NCBI RefSeq assembly: GCF_019236475.1
Contig: NZ_JAFAIX010000002.1
Coordinates: 328,752 to 392,751 of the forward strand
Reading direction: 5' to 3'
Source: Chitinophaga sp.
GTDB lineage: Bacteria > Bacteroidota > Bacteroidia > Chitinophagales > Chitinophagaceae
DNA: 64,000 nucleotides
This document shows, piece by piece, positions 43,746-53,195 of the stretch; within the stretch, counting starts at the first letter, position 1, and every line of letters starts with the position of its first letter. The notes under the pieces were generated by a model. The model searched no databases. It worked only from the letters and a program-made list of their open reading frames with translations, and was not told the origin of the DNA. The position numbers and the translations under genes were made by a program.

Positions 43746-46394
43746 ATGATGGCCAGCTATAAAGCTGGCTGTAGGCGGCTTCTTGTCTTATTGCTGCTGG
43801 TACCGTTCTCCCGAGGGAATGCCCAAACACCTCCCGTGTCATCGAAGGTAACAGATGTATGGATTGTGGTGAAAAGCCATTTTGACTTAGGATTTACGGA
43901 TCTAGCGGCCAATGTATTCCATCGGTACCGAGCAGAGATGATGGATAATTCCCTAAAAATTTTCGATCAGAACCGATTACTGCCACCATCACAGCGTTTT
44001 GTATGGACTGTTCCCGGATGGCCTTTATCGGCCCAGATGTTAGGACCTCAACAGGATTCTTTACGAAAGTTACGTATTGAGCAAGCAGTACGAGAAGGGG
44101 CACTCACTGCACATGCGTTGGCTTTCTCCACGCATACAGAGTCACAAGACTTAGAGGATCTGGTACGAGGACTCGTATTTTCAGCGAATGTGAGTCGTAC
44201 CTATCACCGTCCATTGCCCATCGCTGCAAAAATGACCGATGTGCCCTCACATAGTTGGATCATGCCGGTTTTACTGCAACATGCAGGTGTTAAGTTTTTA
44301 CATATTGGTGTAAACCCTGCCAGTCAATATCCCAGAGTACCCAAATTATTCTGGTGGGAAGGTCCCGATGGCTCCAGGGTCCTTTGTGGCTATACGGTGG
44401 ATTACGGGAGCGACTTCCTACCACCTGCAGATTGGCCTTGCAAAAACTATTTATGTATGATCATGGCAGGCGACAATCACGGTCCTCCTACCCAGCAGGA
44501 AGTTAATAAGTGGAAACAGCAGTATGAAGAGAAGATGCCAGGAGTACGTGTTCACTTTGGAACCCTGGATGATTTTGCGCATGCCGTACTTGCAGAAAAA
44601 ACATCACTGCCAGTTGTCCGGGGCGATATGCCAGATACCTGGATACATGGCTTAATGTCGATGCCACAAGCTACCAAAACAGCCCGCAATATGCGGCCAA
44701 TGGAACCAGCTTTGGAAAGCTTCGATACTCAGTTGCGTAGTTGGGGCCTCCAGCCGGCTGCTATAGGGGTACCTTTAGCAAAAGCATATGAGCAGAGTTT
44801 ATTGTACAGTGAACATACCTGGGGTATGAATGCAGAATACGGGCCCCGTCGCTTATATGGCGACGCCTGGAAACAGTGGATGGCCGACCTGGAAAAGGAG
44901 CCTTTACCGCCAGATGGCGATTATGCAAAATTACCCAGAGGTAGCAAGCGTAAATGGATGCAATCCTATGAGGACCATCGCAATTATGCCAATACTGCCG
45001 CTAACATCATAGATACAGCCATGCGTAATCGGCTTTCGATGCTGGCCAATGCCGTTAAAACGAAAGAAAAAAGCATAGTGGTTTATAATGCCCTTCCGTG
45101 GAAGCGTTCGGGTACTATAAACATGAACGGGCAATCGCTTTGGGTGACTGATGTTCCTGCAAATGGTTATAAGACCATTCCTTACCAGGAGATACAACAG
45201 CAACCTATGGAGGGGAGTGTAGTTGTGGAGACACGGTTCTTCCTTGCTACATTCGACCTTCAGAAGGGAGGTATCAAGTCCTTGATAGATAAGTCCACCG
45301 GCCAGGAAATGGTAAATCAGTCAGGAGAACAGGTTGTCGGCCAGTTTATACATGAAAGATTTAGTACAAACGAAGTGTATGATCGTTTCTTCAACCACTA
45401 CTCCCGCATCAAGGATGGCTGGGGATTGAATGATATCGGCAAGCCGGGAATGCCGGATGCTACACAGGTGCCTTATCGTATGACCACGCCGGGCGATTGG
45501 AAAATCAGCCATACCCTTTCAACTGTGCAACACCAAGTAATACTGACTGCTACCGATTGTAAAGGATTAGCCAAAGGATACACCCTGATCTTTACCTTCC
45601 CAGAAGGTAGTCCGTATATTGATGTAGCATGGCAAGTAGACAATAAAACGCCAGATAAGCATCCGGAAGGTGGTTGGCTTTGTTTCCCTTTCAATATCCA
45701 GCAACCCAATTTTCGGATTGGTAGATTGGGCGCACCTATTAATCCCGCTACAGATATTGTACCTGGTACTAACCGGCATCTCTTTGCTGTAAATACAGGT
45801 GTTGCCATCCAAGGTACCAATGTGGCGGTAGGGATTTGCCCGATGGATGCGCCATTGGTATCGCTTGATGAGCCTGGCCTGTGGCGCTGGACAATGGACT
45901 TTATTCCTCATAAACCCAATGTATATGTGAACCTCTACAACAATATGTGGAATACCAATTTTCCCTTGTGGCAGGATGGCAGTTGGAGTGAACGGGTACG
46001 CATCTGGCCTATTTCACAGCACACCAGTGTTGATGAAAACCTGATGATACAGTCCTGGGAAGCGCGATTACCATTACTGGCCGCTATTGCCAATAATCCC
46101 GATGGCCAACTGCCAAACAGCAAACAGGGCCTCGTTCTTTCGCGAAAAGGAATTTTAGTAACTGCATTCGGAACTGATCCTAACGGCCACGCAGGTACGT
46201 TATTGACGCTGTGGGAGCAAGCAGGCATCACGGGAAAAGTAACGATACAGTTGCCGGATGGAATCAAAGCACAGCGGGCGATTCCCGTGGATCTAAGGGG
46301 CGAAAAATTGCCACTGCAAGCAATTCCTATTCATCAAGGGCGGTTTGCATTTGCGTGTAAAAAGTTTGCACCGGCCAGTTTTCTTTTACAATAA
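43746..46394 (+). CDS. GH38-like alpha-mannosidase-fold enzyme (DUF5054), secreted
   Basis: 882 residues from ATG 43746, giving a signal peptide RRLLVLLLLVPFSRGNAQ; the frame is open 30 codons upstream without signal-peptide logic. The GH38-like N-terminal domain has WIVVKSHFDLGFTD (the His-x-Asp metal pair), HSWIMPVLLQHAGVKFLHIG and WIHGLMSMPQ. The remainder is the beta-rich GH38 C-terminal region (VVETRFFLATFDLQKGGIKSL). From memory this is DUF5054, a poorly studied relative of alpha-mannosidases; a substrate-level assignment is not possible. It is in operon with the gene at 46422 (27 bp gap). Confidence 0.8.
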   Translation: MMASYKAGCRRLLVLLLLVPFSRGNAQTPPVSSKVTDVWIVVKSHFDLGFTDLAANVFHRYRAEMMDNSLKIFDQNRLLPPSQRFVWTVPGWPLSAQMLGPQQDSLRKLRIEQAVREGALTAHALAFSTHTESQDLEDLVRGLVFSANVSRTYHRPLPIAAKMTDVPSHSWIMPVLLQHAGVKFLHIGVNPASQYPRVPKLFWWEGPDGSRVLCGYTVDYGSDFLPPADWPCKNYLCMIMAGDNHGPPTQQEVNKWKQQYEEKMPGVRVHFGTLDDFAHAVLAEKTSLPVVRGDMPDTWIHGLMSMPQATKTARNMRPMEPALESFDTQLRSWGLQPAAIGVPLAKAYEQSLLYSEHTWGMNAEYGPRRLYGDAWKQWMADLEKEPLPPDGDYAKLPRGSKRKWMQSYEDHRNYANTAANIIDTAMRNRLSMLANAVKTKEKSIVVYNALPWKRSGTINMNGQSLWVTDVPANGYKTIPYQEIQQQPMEGSVVVETRFFLATFDLQKGGIKSLIDKSTGQEMVNQSGEQVVGQFIHERFSTNEVYDRFFNHYSRIKDGWGLNDIGKPGMPDATQVPYRMTTPGDWKISHTLSTVQHQVILTATDCKGLAKGYTLIFTFPEGSPYIDVAWQVDNKTPDKHPEGGWLCFPFNIQQPNFRIGRLGAPINPATDIVPGTNRHLFAVNTGVAIQGTNVAVGICPMDAPLVSLDEPGLWRWTMDFIPHKPNVYVNLYNNMWNTNFPLWQDGSWSERVRIWPISQHTSVDENLMIQSWEARLPLLAAIANNPDGQLPNSKQGLVLSRKGILVTAFGTDPNGHAGTLLTLWEQAGITGKVTIQLPDGIKAQRAIPVDLRGEKLPLQAIPIHQGRFAFACKKFAPASFLLQ

Positions 46395-46421
46395 TCTACG
46401 TTAGGTATATAAACGATCGAA

Positions 46422-48887
46422 ATGAAGCAAAAACATCTACTAAAAAAATTACTTGGACTGGCTTTTTTGCAAATAGCCGTACTCAGTGCTGGCGCGCAGG
46501 TGAATTTCAGCACCAAACAGTGGAGCATTCAGTTGGATAAGGCTGGTAAGCTGACCAGTATGAAGAGTCTAGCATTGCAAAAGGAATTTCTCTTTGCAGA
46601 CAAAGCCACTGCACTGATGAGTATTAAAAAAGACAGCATTATTTACGCTCCAAGCAGTTGTACCTGGAATCCGAAAAATGCAGAATTGACATTCACTTAC
46701 CCGCAGACCGGCGTAGCAGCAAAAGTAAAAGTGCAGCGAAATGACAACTATCTCCGTTTCGAACTGATACAACTAACACCACAAGATAAAGTAGACCTTG
46801 TATTATGGGGGCCCTACCCTATCACCATTGCAGATACTATAGGTGAGGTAGTAGGCGTGGTACGTAGCAAAGAATTTGCTATCGGTATCCAGGCGTTAAA
46901 TGTGAAAACATTAGGAGGATATCCCAATGCAGAGAGTGATATCGAGCCATCCTATGACGTATTTGAAGGTGGGAATAAAGTAGATGTAAAAGAAGATGAT
47001 CTGCACAAACAGTTATTCAGGGGAGACGTAGCGCGCCCTACGGAATATGGTGCGGCATTACAAGCATACTGCCGCAATCGCAGTAAAGACAGGATAATCG
47101 AAAACTGGGGACATGCTGCTTACTTGGCTCCTGCCTTCAAAGATGGCGGCGTGGTGGGTAGCAAAATTGCGCTTTTTGGAGTGGCCAATGCAGATGTGCT
47201 GCCTACTATTTCACAAATTGAGCAGCGGGAAGGATTACCTCATCCTGTACTGGATGGAGAATGGGGAAAGCAGTCTATTCATGCATCTGAATCTTACTTG
47301 ATCATGAATTTTGGCGTCAATAACCTGAAAGAGGCGATAGCAGTTACCAAGCAGGCGGGCCTACGTTATCTTTATCATGGCGATCCATTTGATAGTTGGG
47401 GACAATTCAAATTGCATAGCAATGAATTTCCGCAGAACTGGGCAAGTATGAAGGAATGTGTTGAAACGGCTAAAGCAGCCGGGGTGCGATTGGGGGTACA
47501 TACTCTATCCAATTTCATCACCACTAACGATGCTTATGTGACACCGATGGCAGATCCCAGATTAGCCAAAGTGGGTTATTCCCGCCTGAGTGAAGCCATT
47601 GATGCCAATACAAAGGATATCGGAATAGAAGATCCAGTTTTCTTCAACCAGTTCCAGAATAATTCATTGAAATCTGTCGCCATCGGCAATGAAATTATTC
47701 GTTATGGTAGCGTATCTACTTCTGCTCCATGGAAATTGCTGGACTGCCAGCGGGGCGCTTTTGGCACCAAAGCTACCCCTCATGTACAACATGATTCGAT
47801 CGGAAAACTGATGGATCACCCTTACAAAGTATTTCTGACCAACTATGCATTGCAGGAAGAAATGTCGAAGACAATTGCACGTCTTTTCAATGAGACCGGC
47901 CTAATGCAGATATCCTTTGATGGCCTGGAGGGCTGCTTTTCAACTGGTATGGGTCAATATGCCAAACAGTTATTTACTAAAACATGGTACGATAATTTGA
48001 AACCCGAATTAAAGGGAAAAGTGATCAATGATGCCAGTACGCCTACCCATTACTTCTGGCATATTTATACCAGGATGAACTGGGGAGAACCTTGGTATGC
48101 CGGTTTCAGGGAAAGCCAACTGCAACTACGACTCAAGAACCAACAGTTTTTCCGCCGTAACCTGATGCCGTCTATGTTGGGTTGGTTCAGCCTAAAACCT
48201 GAAACAACACTGGAAGACATAGAATGGATGCTGACCCTTGGAGCTGGATATAATGCAGGATTCGGTCTGTCTACCAGCCTGGAAACATTGCAGAAACACG
48301 GAATGAAAAATGAGGTATTGGCATTGATAAAAACCTGGGAACAGGCGCGCATGAAAAATATTTTCAGCGAAGACCAGAAAGCGCAAATGAGAAGTCTACA
48401 ACATGAATTTCATTTGACGATGACCAGCGAAAATGAATACCAATTGACGCCAGTATATAATGCCTATTTCAAGCATACGCAAAAGCTGAAACAACCAGGT
48501 GAACCTGTATTTTCCTCTTTCCAATTTAATAATCCGACCGCATCCCAACCTTTGTCCTTTATCATTTCATTCGCACCAGGCAAGGACTTCGACCCCGATG
48601 TCACTTTTGATCAGATAACAATTACCATTAATCAACAAGATGCATTAGTATTGCCGGTTAGTCTTAAGCGGAACCAATTTCTCAAATGCGATGGAAAGGC
48701 AGTACGACTGTATAACAAGCAATGGCAATTGCTAGAAACGATAGCACTGCAAAAACCGCTGCCAGTCCTATCAAAAGGGGCCAATGAAATCACATTTGAC
48801 GGAAAATATTCCGGTGAAAATGGCGCTGATGTCAAATTGGAAGTTCGCTCCATTGGCGAGCCTGCACTCATTCATGCCAAACACTAA
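46422..48887 (+). CDS. secreted putative glycoside hydrolase-like TIM-barrel protein
   Basis: 821 residues, signal peptide (ending SAGAQ, about 25). I cannot assign a CAZy family. Layout: N-terminal beta-supersandwich (about 26-270), central TIM-barrel-like domain (about 285-640) with successive strand-end motifs LIMNFG, RYLYHGDPFDSWG, VRLGVHTLSNF, QISFDGLEGCFS, KGKVINDAST and LPWM-like region NLMPSMLGWFS, and a C-terminal beta-sandwich. The Asp in SFDGLEG at the end of a barrel strand is a candidate catalytic residue. The arrangement recalls GH27/GH36-type or other sandwich-plus-barrel enzymes. Genomic pairing with the GH38-like protein suggests action on the same glycan. Confidence 0.65.
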   Translation: MKQKHLLKKLLGLAFLQIAVLSAGAQVNFSTKQWSIQLDKAGKLTSMKSLALQKEFLFADKATALMSIKKDSIIYAPSSCTWNPKNAELTFTYPQTGVAAKVKVQRNDNYLRFELIQLTPQDKVDLVLWGPYPITIADTIGEVVGVVRSKEFAIGIQALNVKTLGGYPNAESDIEPSYDVFEGGNKVDVKEDDLHKQLFRGDVARPTEYGAALQAYCRNRSKDRIIENWGHAAYLAPAFKDGGVVGSKIALFGVANADVLPTISQIEQREGLPHPVLDGEWGKQSIHASESYLIMNFGVNNLKEAIAVTKQAGLRYLYHGDPFDSWGQFKLHSNEFPQNWASMKECVETAKAAGVRLGVHTLSNFITTNDAYVTPMADPRLAKVGYSRLSEAIDANTKDIGIEDPVFFNQFQNNSLKSVAIGNEIIRYGSVSTSAPWKLLDCQRGAFGTKATPHVQHDSIGKLMDHPYKVFLTNYALQEEMSKTIARLFNETGLMQISFDGLEGCFSTGMGQYAKQLFTKTWYDNLKPELKGKVINDASTPTHYFWHIYTRMNWGEPWYAGFRESQLQLRLKNQQFFRRNLMPSMLGWFSLKPETTLEDIEWMLTLGAGYNAGFGLSTSLETLQKHGMKNEVLALIKTWEQARMKNIFSEDQKAQMRSLQHEFHLTMTSENEYQLTPVYNAYFKHTQKLKQPGEPVFSSFQFNNPTASQPLSFIISFAPGKDFDPDVTFDQITITINQQDALVLPVSLKRNQFLKCDGKAVRLYNKQWQLLETIALQKPLPVLSKGANEITFDGKYSGENGADVKLEVRSIGEPALIHAKH

Positions 48888-48904
48888 GCATACACTTCAC
48901 CTCC

Positions 48905-48955
48905 AAATCTTTTTGTTCAACTGTAGCCATTGGGCTTCAGTTGAACAAAAGATTT
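48905..48955 (+). terminator. intrinsic terminator of the GH pair
   Basis: AAATCTTTTTGTTCAACTG (48905-48923) pairs with CAGTTGAACAAAAGATTT (48938-48955) with one bulged T; a T-rich stretch follows. Confidence 0.7.
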
Positions 48956-49029
48956 AGATCGCTCCTCTCAATAGTTTCCTGTCTATTCCTCGATTTCATC
49001 TCCGCATCCTAAAATGCCCTAAAAACGCG

Positions 49030-49037
49030 TATCTTTG
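49030..49037 (+). promoter_or_regulatory. promoter -7 box (TATCTTTG)
   Basis: Exact TAnnTTTG match 32 bp before the ATG at 49070. The preceding sequence CCCTAAAAACGCG resembles CCTTAAAAATGCG before a TATCTTAG box upstream of the 50667 gene (about 50565-50586), so both genes may share promoter type. Confidence 0.5.
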
Positions 49038-49069
49038 CGCCTTTTAAGCCGCCGTCAACAACGGAGTAT

Positions 49070-49873
49070 ATGATGGATATAGGAGATGATTGCCAACAGG
49101 TTATAATAGCGCAAGCCGACACTGCTTTTTGTCGGTTTGAGGACCAGCATGCAGCCAGGGCAATGGCTGATAGGCTTACATTTAACTTGGAAGATGATAT
49201 CCATCCCCTTTGTAAAATTGCCGTGGCAGGGCTACAACAACACCTTTCTTTGCAAACCGAGTGGAAGCACAATTTCGGTTTGGACAGCGATGGCGATGGC
49301 GCCATCATCGGAAAGATGTTCGGGGTATTGGTAGTACGAAATACCCATGGTGACATAGGGTACCTGTCGGCCTTTTCCGGCAAACTGGCCAATAGCAACC
49401 ATCACAACAAATTTGTGGAGCCAATATTCGATGGACTAAAAGCAGGCGGCTTTGTAAATGCCGGCATGATCCGTTTGTCGGAAATCAATCATGAAATCGC
49501 CACACTGGCCATGGAAGATGCTTTCGGCAATGAAGCCGCAATCGCACAGTTGAAGGAATTCCGTAAAACCCATTCAGTGGCTTTGCAGCGCAGGATCTTG
49601 GAGCAATATAATTTCAGGAATAAGGCAGGCAATAGGAAGAATATGGTCGACATCTTCACCAAGCATGGCTATAAACAGCCACCTGCTGGAGCGGGCGAAT
49701 GTGCAGGGCCTAAATTATTACAGCATGCGTTTCGCCATCATATGGAGCCTTTGGCTTTAGCTGAATTCTGGTGGGGCTTATCTCCCAAATCAGCCACTTG
49801 GAAACACGGCGCCTATTACAAGCCATGTAAGGAGAAATGTGCGCCCATATTGGATTACATGTTGAATGAATAA
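49070..49873 (+). CDS. stand-alone N-terminal domain of Bacteroidota RluA-type pseudouridine synthase
   Basis: 267 residues. The blocks GKMFGVLVVRNTHGDIGYL-SAFSGKLANSNHHNKFVEPIFD and PPAGAGECAGPKLLQHAF...LALAEFWWGLSPKS, ending in a Cys pair (CKEKCAPIL), match what I remember as the long N-terminal extension of ~550-residue Bacteroidota pseudouridine synthases. In those, the catalytic RluA domain follows after PILGHML; here the protein stops after PILDYMLNE and no synthase domain is found downstream. The usual coiled-coil middle is also short. Either a natural free-standing form or a truncated relic; the frame is intact. Function of the domain is unknown. Confidence 0.65.
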   Translation: MMDIGDDCQQVIIAQADTAFCRFEDQHAARAMADRLTFNLEDDIHPLCKIAVAGLQQHLSLQTEWKHNFGLDSDGDGAIIGKMFGVLVVRNTHGDIGYLSAFSGKLANSNHHNKFVEPIFDGLKAGGFVNAGMIRLSEINHEIATLAMEDAFGNEAAIAQLKEFRKTHSVALQRRILEQYNFRNKAGNRKNMVDIFTKHGYKQPPAGAGECAGPKLLQHAFRHHMEPLALAEFWWGLSPKSATWKHGAYYKPCKEKCAPILDYMLNE

Positions 49874-49969
49874 GAAAATTTAGGGAGACGAAACTCAACC
49901 GGGCAGCCTTCGTCACTCCCATCTTCGGATTTGCAGCAAAACAGCTATCTTCAATTTTTGCAATTACAT

Positions 49970-50428
49970 ATGGAAGAAAGAATCGCCTATAAACTTTTAC
50001 TAAAGAATCATTGCGAGCAGGTTATCTTGGAACGCATTGCGATCACACAGCAAGCCATGGATGAGGCGCAGGCGGCCGCGAACCAGGAGGGTAAAAGTTC
50101 TGCAGGCGATAAGTACGAAACTGCAAGAGCCATGAGCCATTTAGAAAAGGATATGCATGCTAGGCAGTTGCTTGCTCATCAGGAGAGTCTCCAAGCCCTT
50201 CGTACTATCAATGTACAAGTCATCTATACGGTGCCCGCTCCGGGAGCGTTTGTACGATCTACTACCACCAACTTCTTTATAGGTGCAGGTCTTGGTAAAC
50301 AAGTCATCAACGGAGAAACCATTTTCTTTCTTTCGCCCGTGTCTCCACTGGCACAGCAATTATGTAAGAAAAAGGTAGGAGATGAATTTGATTTTAAGGG
50401 GAAAGACCGAATAATAGAAACTTATTAA
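49970..50428 (+). CDS. GreA/GreB C-terminal-like protein (often mislabelled 3-oxoacyl-ACP synthase)
   Basis: 152 residues from ATG 49970. N-terminal helical part with SSAGDKYETARAMSHLEKD, then a beta-rich C-terminal half ending SPVSPLAQQLCKKKVGDEFDF, which matches the FKBP-like end of GreA/GreB factors (SPLG.ALLGK..GD). Bacteroidota genomes often carry this annotated as 3-oxoacyl-ACP synthase without any ketosynthase motif; that label is not supported. A role as a secondary-channel transcription factor is plausible but unproven. Confidence 0.75.
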   Translation: MEERIAYKLLLKNHCEQVILERIAITQQAMDEAQAAANQEGKSSAGDKYETARAMSHLEKDMHARQLLAHQESLQALRTINVQVIYTVPAPGAFVRSTTTNFFIGAGLGKQVINGETIFFLSPVSPLAQQLCKKKVGDEFDFKGKDRIIETY

Positions 50429-50560
50429 ATGAAAAGCATCAAACATAAATCCAAACATAAATACATACAAAGTTATCAGGTAGATCTATACGAGGATCTG
50501 AACGCTTTCCATGTTATACAAATGTTGATACCCAATGACATGGGCGTTAAATTTTTTTAG
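50429..50560 (+). CDS. possible 43-aa small protein after the GreA-like gene
   Basis: ATG lies immediately after the TAA of the preceding gene and opens 43 codons (MKSIKHKSKHKYIQSYQV...), ending at TAG 50560. The N-terminus is Lys/His-rich. Adjacent placement suggests translational coupling, but length and lack of recognised family leave it doubtful. Confidence 0.25.
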   Translation: MKSIKHKSKHKYIQSYQVDLYEDLNAFHVIQMLIPNDMGVKFF

Positions 50561-50666
50561 TTGTCCTTAAAAATGCGTATCTTAGAATAACTATTGAACC
50601 CCGTTCCTCCTCATTTTTCAGTGGTACCCCCGAATTTTTATTCTTTAATCTTAAGAAACAATTTTT

Positions 50667-51239
50667 ATGAGAAAGATTTATCTTTTCGTAGCGATTGCTT
50701 TTTTTGTAGCGTGTACTTCCAACACCAATCAATCAAAAATGGAAACTGTACAGTCAACTGATTCCAATGCTGTAAAACAGGAAGCAATGGCGTATCCTTA
50801 CACAGCAACCTATTCTTCGGATTTTGAGATCGGTCACGCGAAAAATGCACAAACACTGCTCGAATTGTATAAAAACTGGGACAACAATACCCTCGACAAT
50901 TCAAGGAGTTCTTTCGCAGACAATGATACCATGATTTTTGCCGATGGTACCATGTTCGCCGGTACTCGGGACAGTCTTTTTGTTATGGCTAAAAAGATGA
51001 GAGCACCGTTGGGTACTGTTGTTGATTCGATTCATGCTTGGATACCGCTGAGAAGTAAGGATAAAAAAGAAGATTGGGTGGTGATATGGACCCAAGAGCA
51101 TTCAACGGATGCCAAAGGGAAAAAGACAGTCCGAGAAATGCAAGAAACATGGCGGTTTGACAAGGATGGTAAAATTAATTTGATGTATCAATATGCACAG
51201 CAATATCCTAAAATGCCGACACCGCCGGTAAACAAATAA
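50667..51239 (+). CDS. lipoprotein with SnoaL/NTF2-like domain
   Basis: 190 residues. Lipoprotein signal YLFVAIAFFVAC (acylated Cys16), a Ser/Thr/Asn-rich tether (17-45), then an NTF2-like cone (about 55-180): LLELYKNWDNNTLDNSRSSFADND, MIFADGTMFAGTRDSLF, ETWRFDKDGKINLMYQY. This fold binds small hydrophobic ligands or acts as an enzyme in many settings; no catalytic residues stand out. Single gene, with a TATCTTAG promoter-like box about 80 bp upstream. Confidence 0.75.
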   Translation: MRKIYLFVAIAFFVACTSNTNQSKMETVQSTDSNAVKQEAMAYPYTATYSSDFEIGHAKNAQTLLELYKNWDNNTLDNSRSSFADNDTMIFADGTMFAGTRDSLFVMAKKMRAPLGTVVDSIHAWIPLRSKDKKEDWVVIWTQEHSTDAKGKKTVREMQETWRFDKDGKINLMYQYAQQYPKMPTPPVNK

Positions 51240-51561
51240 TACTTTTCAATATTCTAAATATCTGATGGAGCAGCGTTTGGGCCGAAAAGAAGAGGGACGA
51301 ACCTTTGAGAGGAAGATTTGTCCCTTCTATATGGTTCTCCACTGTCATATTCATGAGCCCTTTTTTGGGTAGTGCCATGGGTTATTTTAATTGATACTGA
51401 ACAGTGTTGAAATTATCCTGCTTATGTGCAAGTATCACGTTAACGCATAAACGGAGGAGGAATAAATATAAACAAAAAGCCTTCAGGTACAATGACCTGA
51501 AGGCTTATATTTTGTGATTCCATGGCTTAATAGATAATTGCTAAGGCATGATCATCTTTTA
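51240..51561. other. intergenic region with terminators
   Basis: 322 bp between convergent genes. AGGGACGAA and TTTGTCCCT (about 51294-51329) form a weak hairpin likely ending the lipoprotein gene. AAGCCTTCAGGT (51477-51488) and ACCTGAAGGCTT (51495-51506) form a perfect 12-bp stem ending the SusD gene on the minus strand. Nothing else seen. Confidence 0.65.
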
Positions 51562-53175
51562 TTAATAACCGGGGTTCTGCGGGAACGTATTCGTGGATCT
51601 ATCAATCTGATCCTGTGGAATTGGGCGCAGGACGTGATTTGGCTTGATATTAGCGCCGCCTTCGACGTTGTGAAGGCGCACCCGTTCCAAGAGTTTGTTG
51701 GTTCTAACCAGATCGAACCAACGCATCTCCTCTCCTACCAATTCCCGACCTCTTTCATCCAGCAGAAAATCGATGCTCATATCAGTGGGGCCTACTTTCA
51801 TGGCAGTGCGGTTTGCTTGGGTTTCCGCATCAGTTGTGCCGACACGTGCCGCTCTTAACCGCACTACGTTCACCAAATCAGCAGCCGCTTGGGCATTTCC
51901 CTGCATCAGCATGGCTTCCGATTCGATCAGGTAAGTTTCCGCAAGACGGAAAGAAATGAAGGGTCGTACCCCGGAAGCTTGGTTATCCGGCCGCAAAGCA
52001 TCTGCAAATTTGTTTAGAGAAGGGTATAGCTTCTCCGTATATAACCGCGGTGGTACCATCATGTATTTTTTGCTGGCGATAACGGAGGCCGGCACATCAT
52101 ATCCTGGCAGGTAAACCGCTGTATCTCCCAGATTCAAGGAAGCGGTAGGCGCGTTAGTAAACCATACGGTAGTGAAGAATTTTTCATAACGCGTATCGTG
52201 TATTCTGTCTTTGTACAAGGTATCCAAGAGGTATCTTGTTGGTCTGAAACGCTTCCAGGGCGTGCCGTTGGGCAAATCGCGCTTCATTCCTGGCAATACA
52301 TCATATTGCATCAGGAAAAAGCGGCAGGCATTATTATCACTGGAATTATACAGCGGATCGGTAGTATACTGTGCGGCCCAGATGGTTTCATTGTTGTTTT
52401 CCTTGCCTTGCGCCCATACTTGGCCTGGATCATCTAGCAGTTTGAATCCGTAATTTTTAATCACCATGTCTGCGTATTTGGCCGCATTTGCGTAATCTGT
52501 TGGCTGCGCCTGTGGCGAAGAAGCCCTGGTAAGATATACTCTAGCCAATAGATGTTCTGCAGCAGGTTTGGTGGCACGACCCCATTCTGTCTGGGATACT
52601 GGCAGGTCTTTTTCTGCATCCAGGAGGTCGTTGATCACAGCGTTATATACCGCCGATATAGAGTCGCGGTGCGCTTCCCGGAGTATCTGCGTATTCTCCT
52701 TTAAGCTTAATGGAATAGCGCCAAACATTTCCATCAATACGAAATGATAATGGGCCCTACAGAATTTAGCTTCCGCGATACCTTTCTTTTTGGAAGCATC
52801 ATCGAGATCTGTGATTTTATCAGCACGGGAGATCACCACGTTACAGGTATTGAGGGTCTGATAAAAACTGTTCCAGACCTCTCTCACATGGTCGTACCGT
52901 GAATCCAACTGCGAGGTATATTGACTGGTAAATTTATAGTTACCATCCGAACCATTGGTGATGATATCCGTGCCTGTTTCTGTTAGCGTCATCCCTCTTT
53001 CTGTACTGTAAAAGTTACGCATAGATACATAGGACCCATTCACCGCAGTCAGAAAACCAGCCTTGGTATTGAAAAAATCATCTGTCGCATTGGTCACTAC
53101 CTTTTCATCCAGCATTTTATTACAGGAGGCTGTAGCCAGCGACAGCAGCAACATAGCGGGAATTATATATTTCAT
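51562..53175 (-). CDS. SusD/RagB-family nutrient-binding lipoprotein
   Basis: 537 residues. Lipoprotein signal LLLSLATASC (acylated Cys about 18), the SusD helical core with TPR-like pairs, KAEFCRAHYHF-type sequence (AEAKFCRAHYHFVLMEMFGAIPL) and the C-terminal family end LLDERGRELVGEEMRWFDLVR plus LLPIPQ-like LRPIPQDQI. It caps the SusC transporter on the cell surface and binds the ligand. It follows SusC by 20 bp. No enzymes for a particular glycan are adjacent, so the substrate is open. Confidence 0.93.
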   Translation of the reverse strand: MKYIIPAMLLLSLATASCNKMLDEKVVTNATDDFFNTKAGFLTAVNGSYVSMRNFYSTERGMTLTETGTDIITNGSDGNYKFTSQYTSQLDSRYDHVREVWNSFYQTLNTCNVVISRADKITDLDDASKKKGIAEAKFCRAHYHFVLMEMFGAIPLSLKENTQILREAHRDSISAVYNAVINDLLDAEKDLPVSQTEWGRATKPAAEHLLARVYLTRASSPQAQPTDYANAAKYADMVIKNYGFKLLDDPGQVWAQGKENNNETIWAAQYTTDPLYNSSDNNACRFFLMQYDVLPGMKRDLPNGTPWKRFRPTRYLLDTLYKDRIHDTRYEKFFTTVWFTNAPTASLNLGDTAVYLPGYDVPASVIASKKYMMVPPRLYTEKLYPSLNKFADALRPDNQASGVRPFISFRLAETYLIESEAMLMQGNAQAAADLVNVVRLRAARVGTTDAETQANRTAMKVGPTDMSIDFLLDERGRELVGEEMRWFDLVRTNKLLERVRLHNVEGGANIKPNHVLRPIPQDQIDRSTNTFPQNPGY

Positions 53176-53195
53176 AACGATTTTCTTTTAGAGAT

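Noticed and set aside
49970..50428. 3-oxoacyl-ACP synthase annotation
   Set aside because: No ketosynthase Cys-His-His/Asn motifs and far too short; the pattern is GreA/GreB-like.
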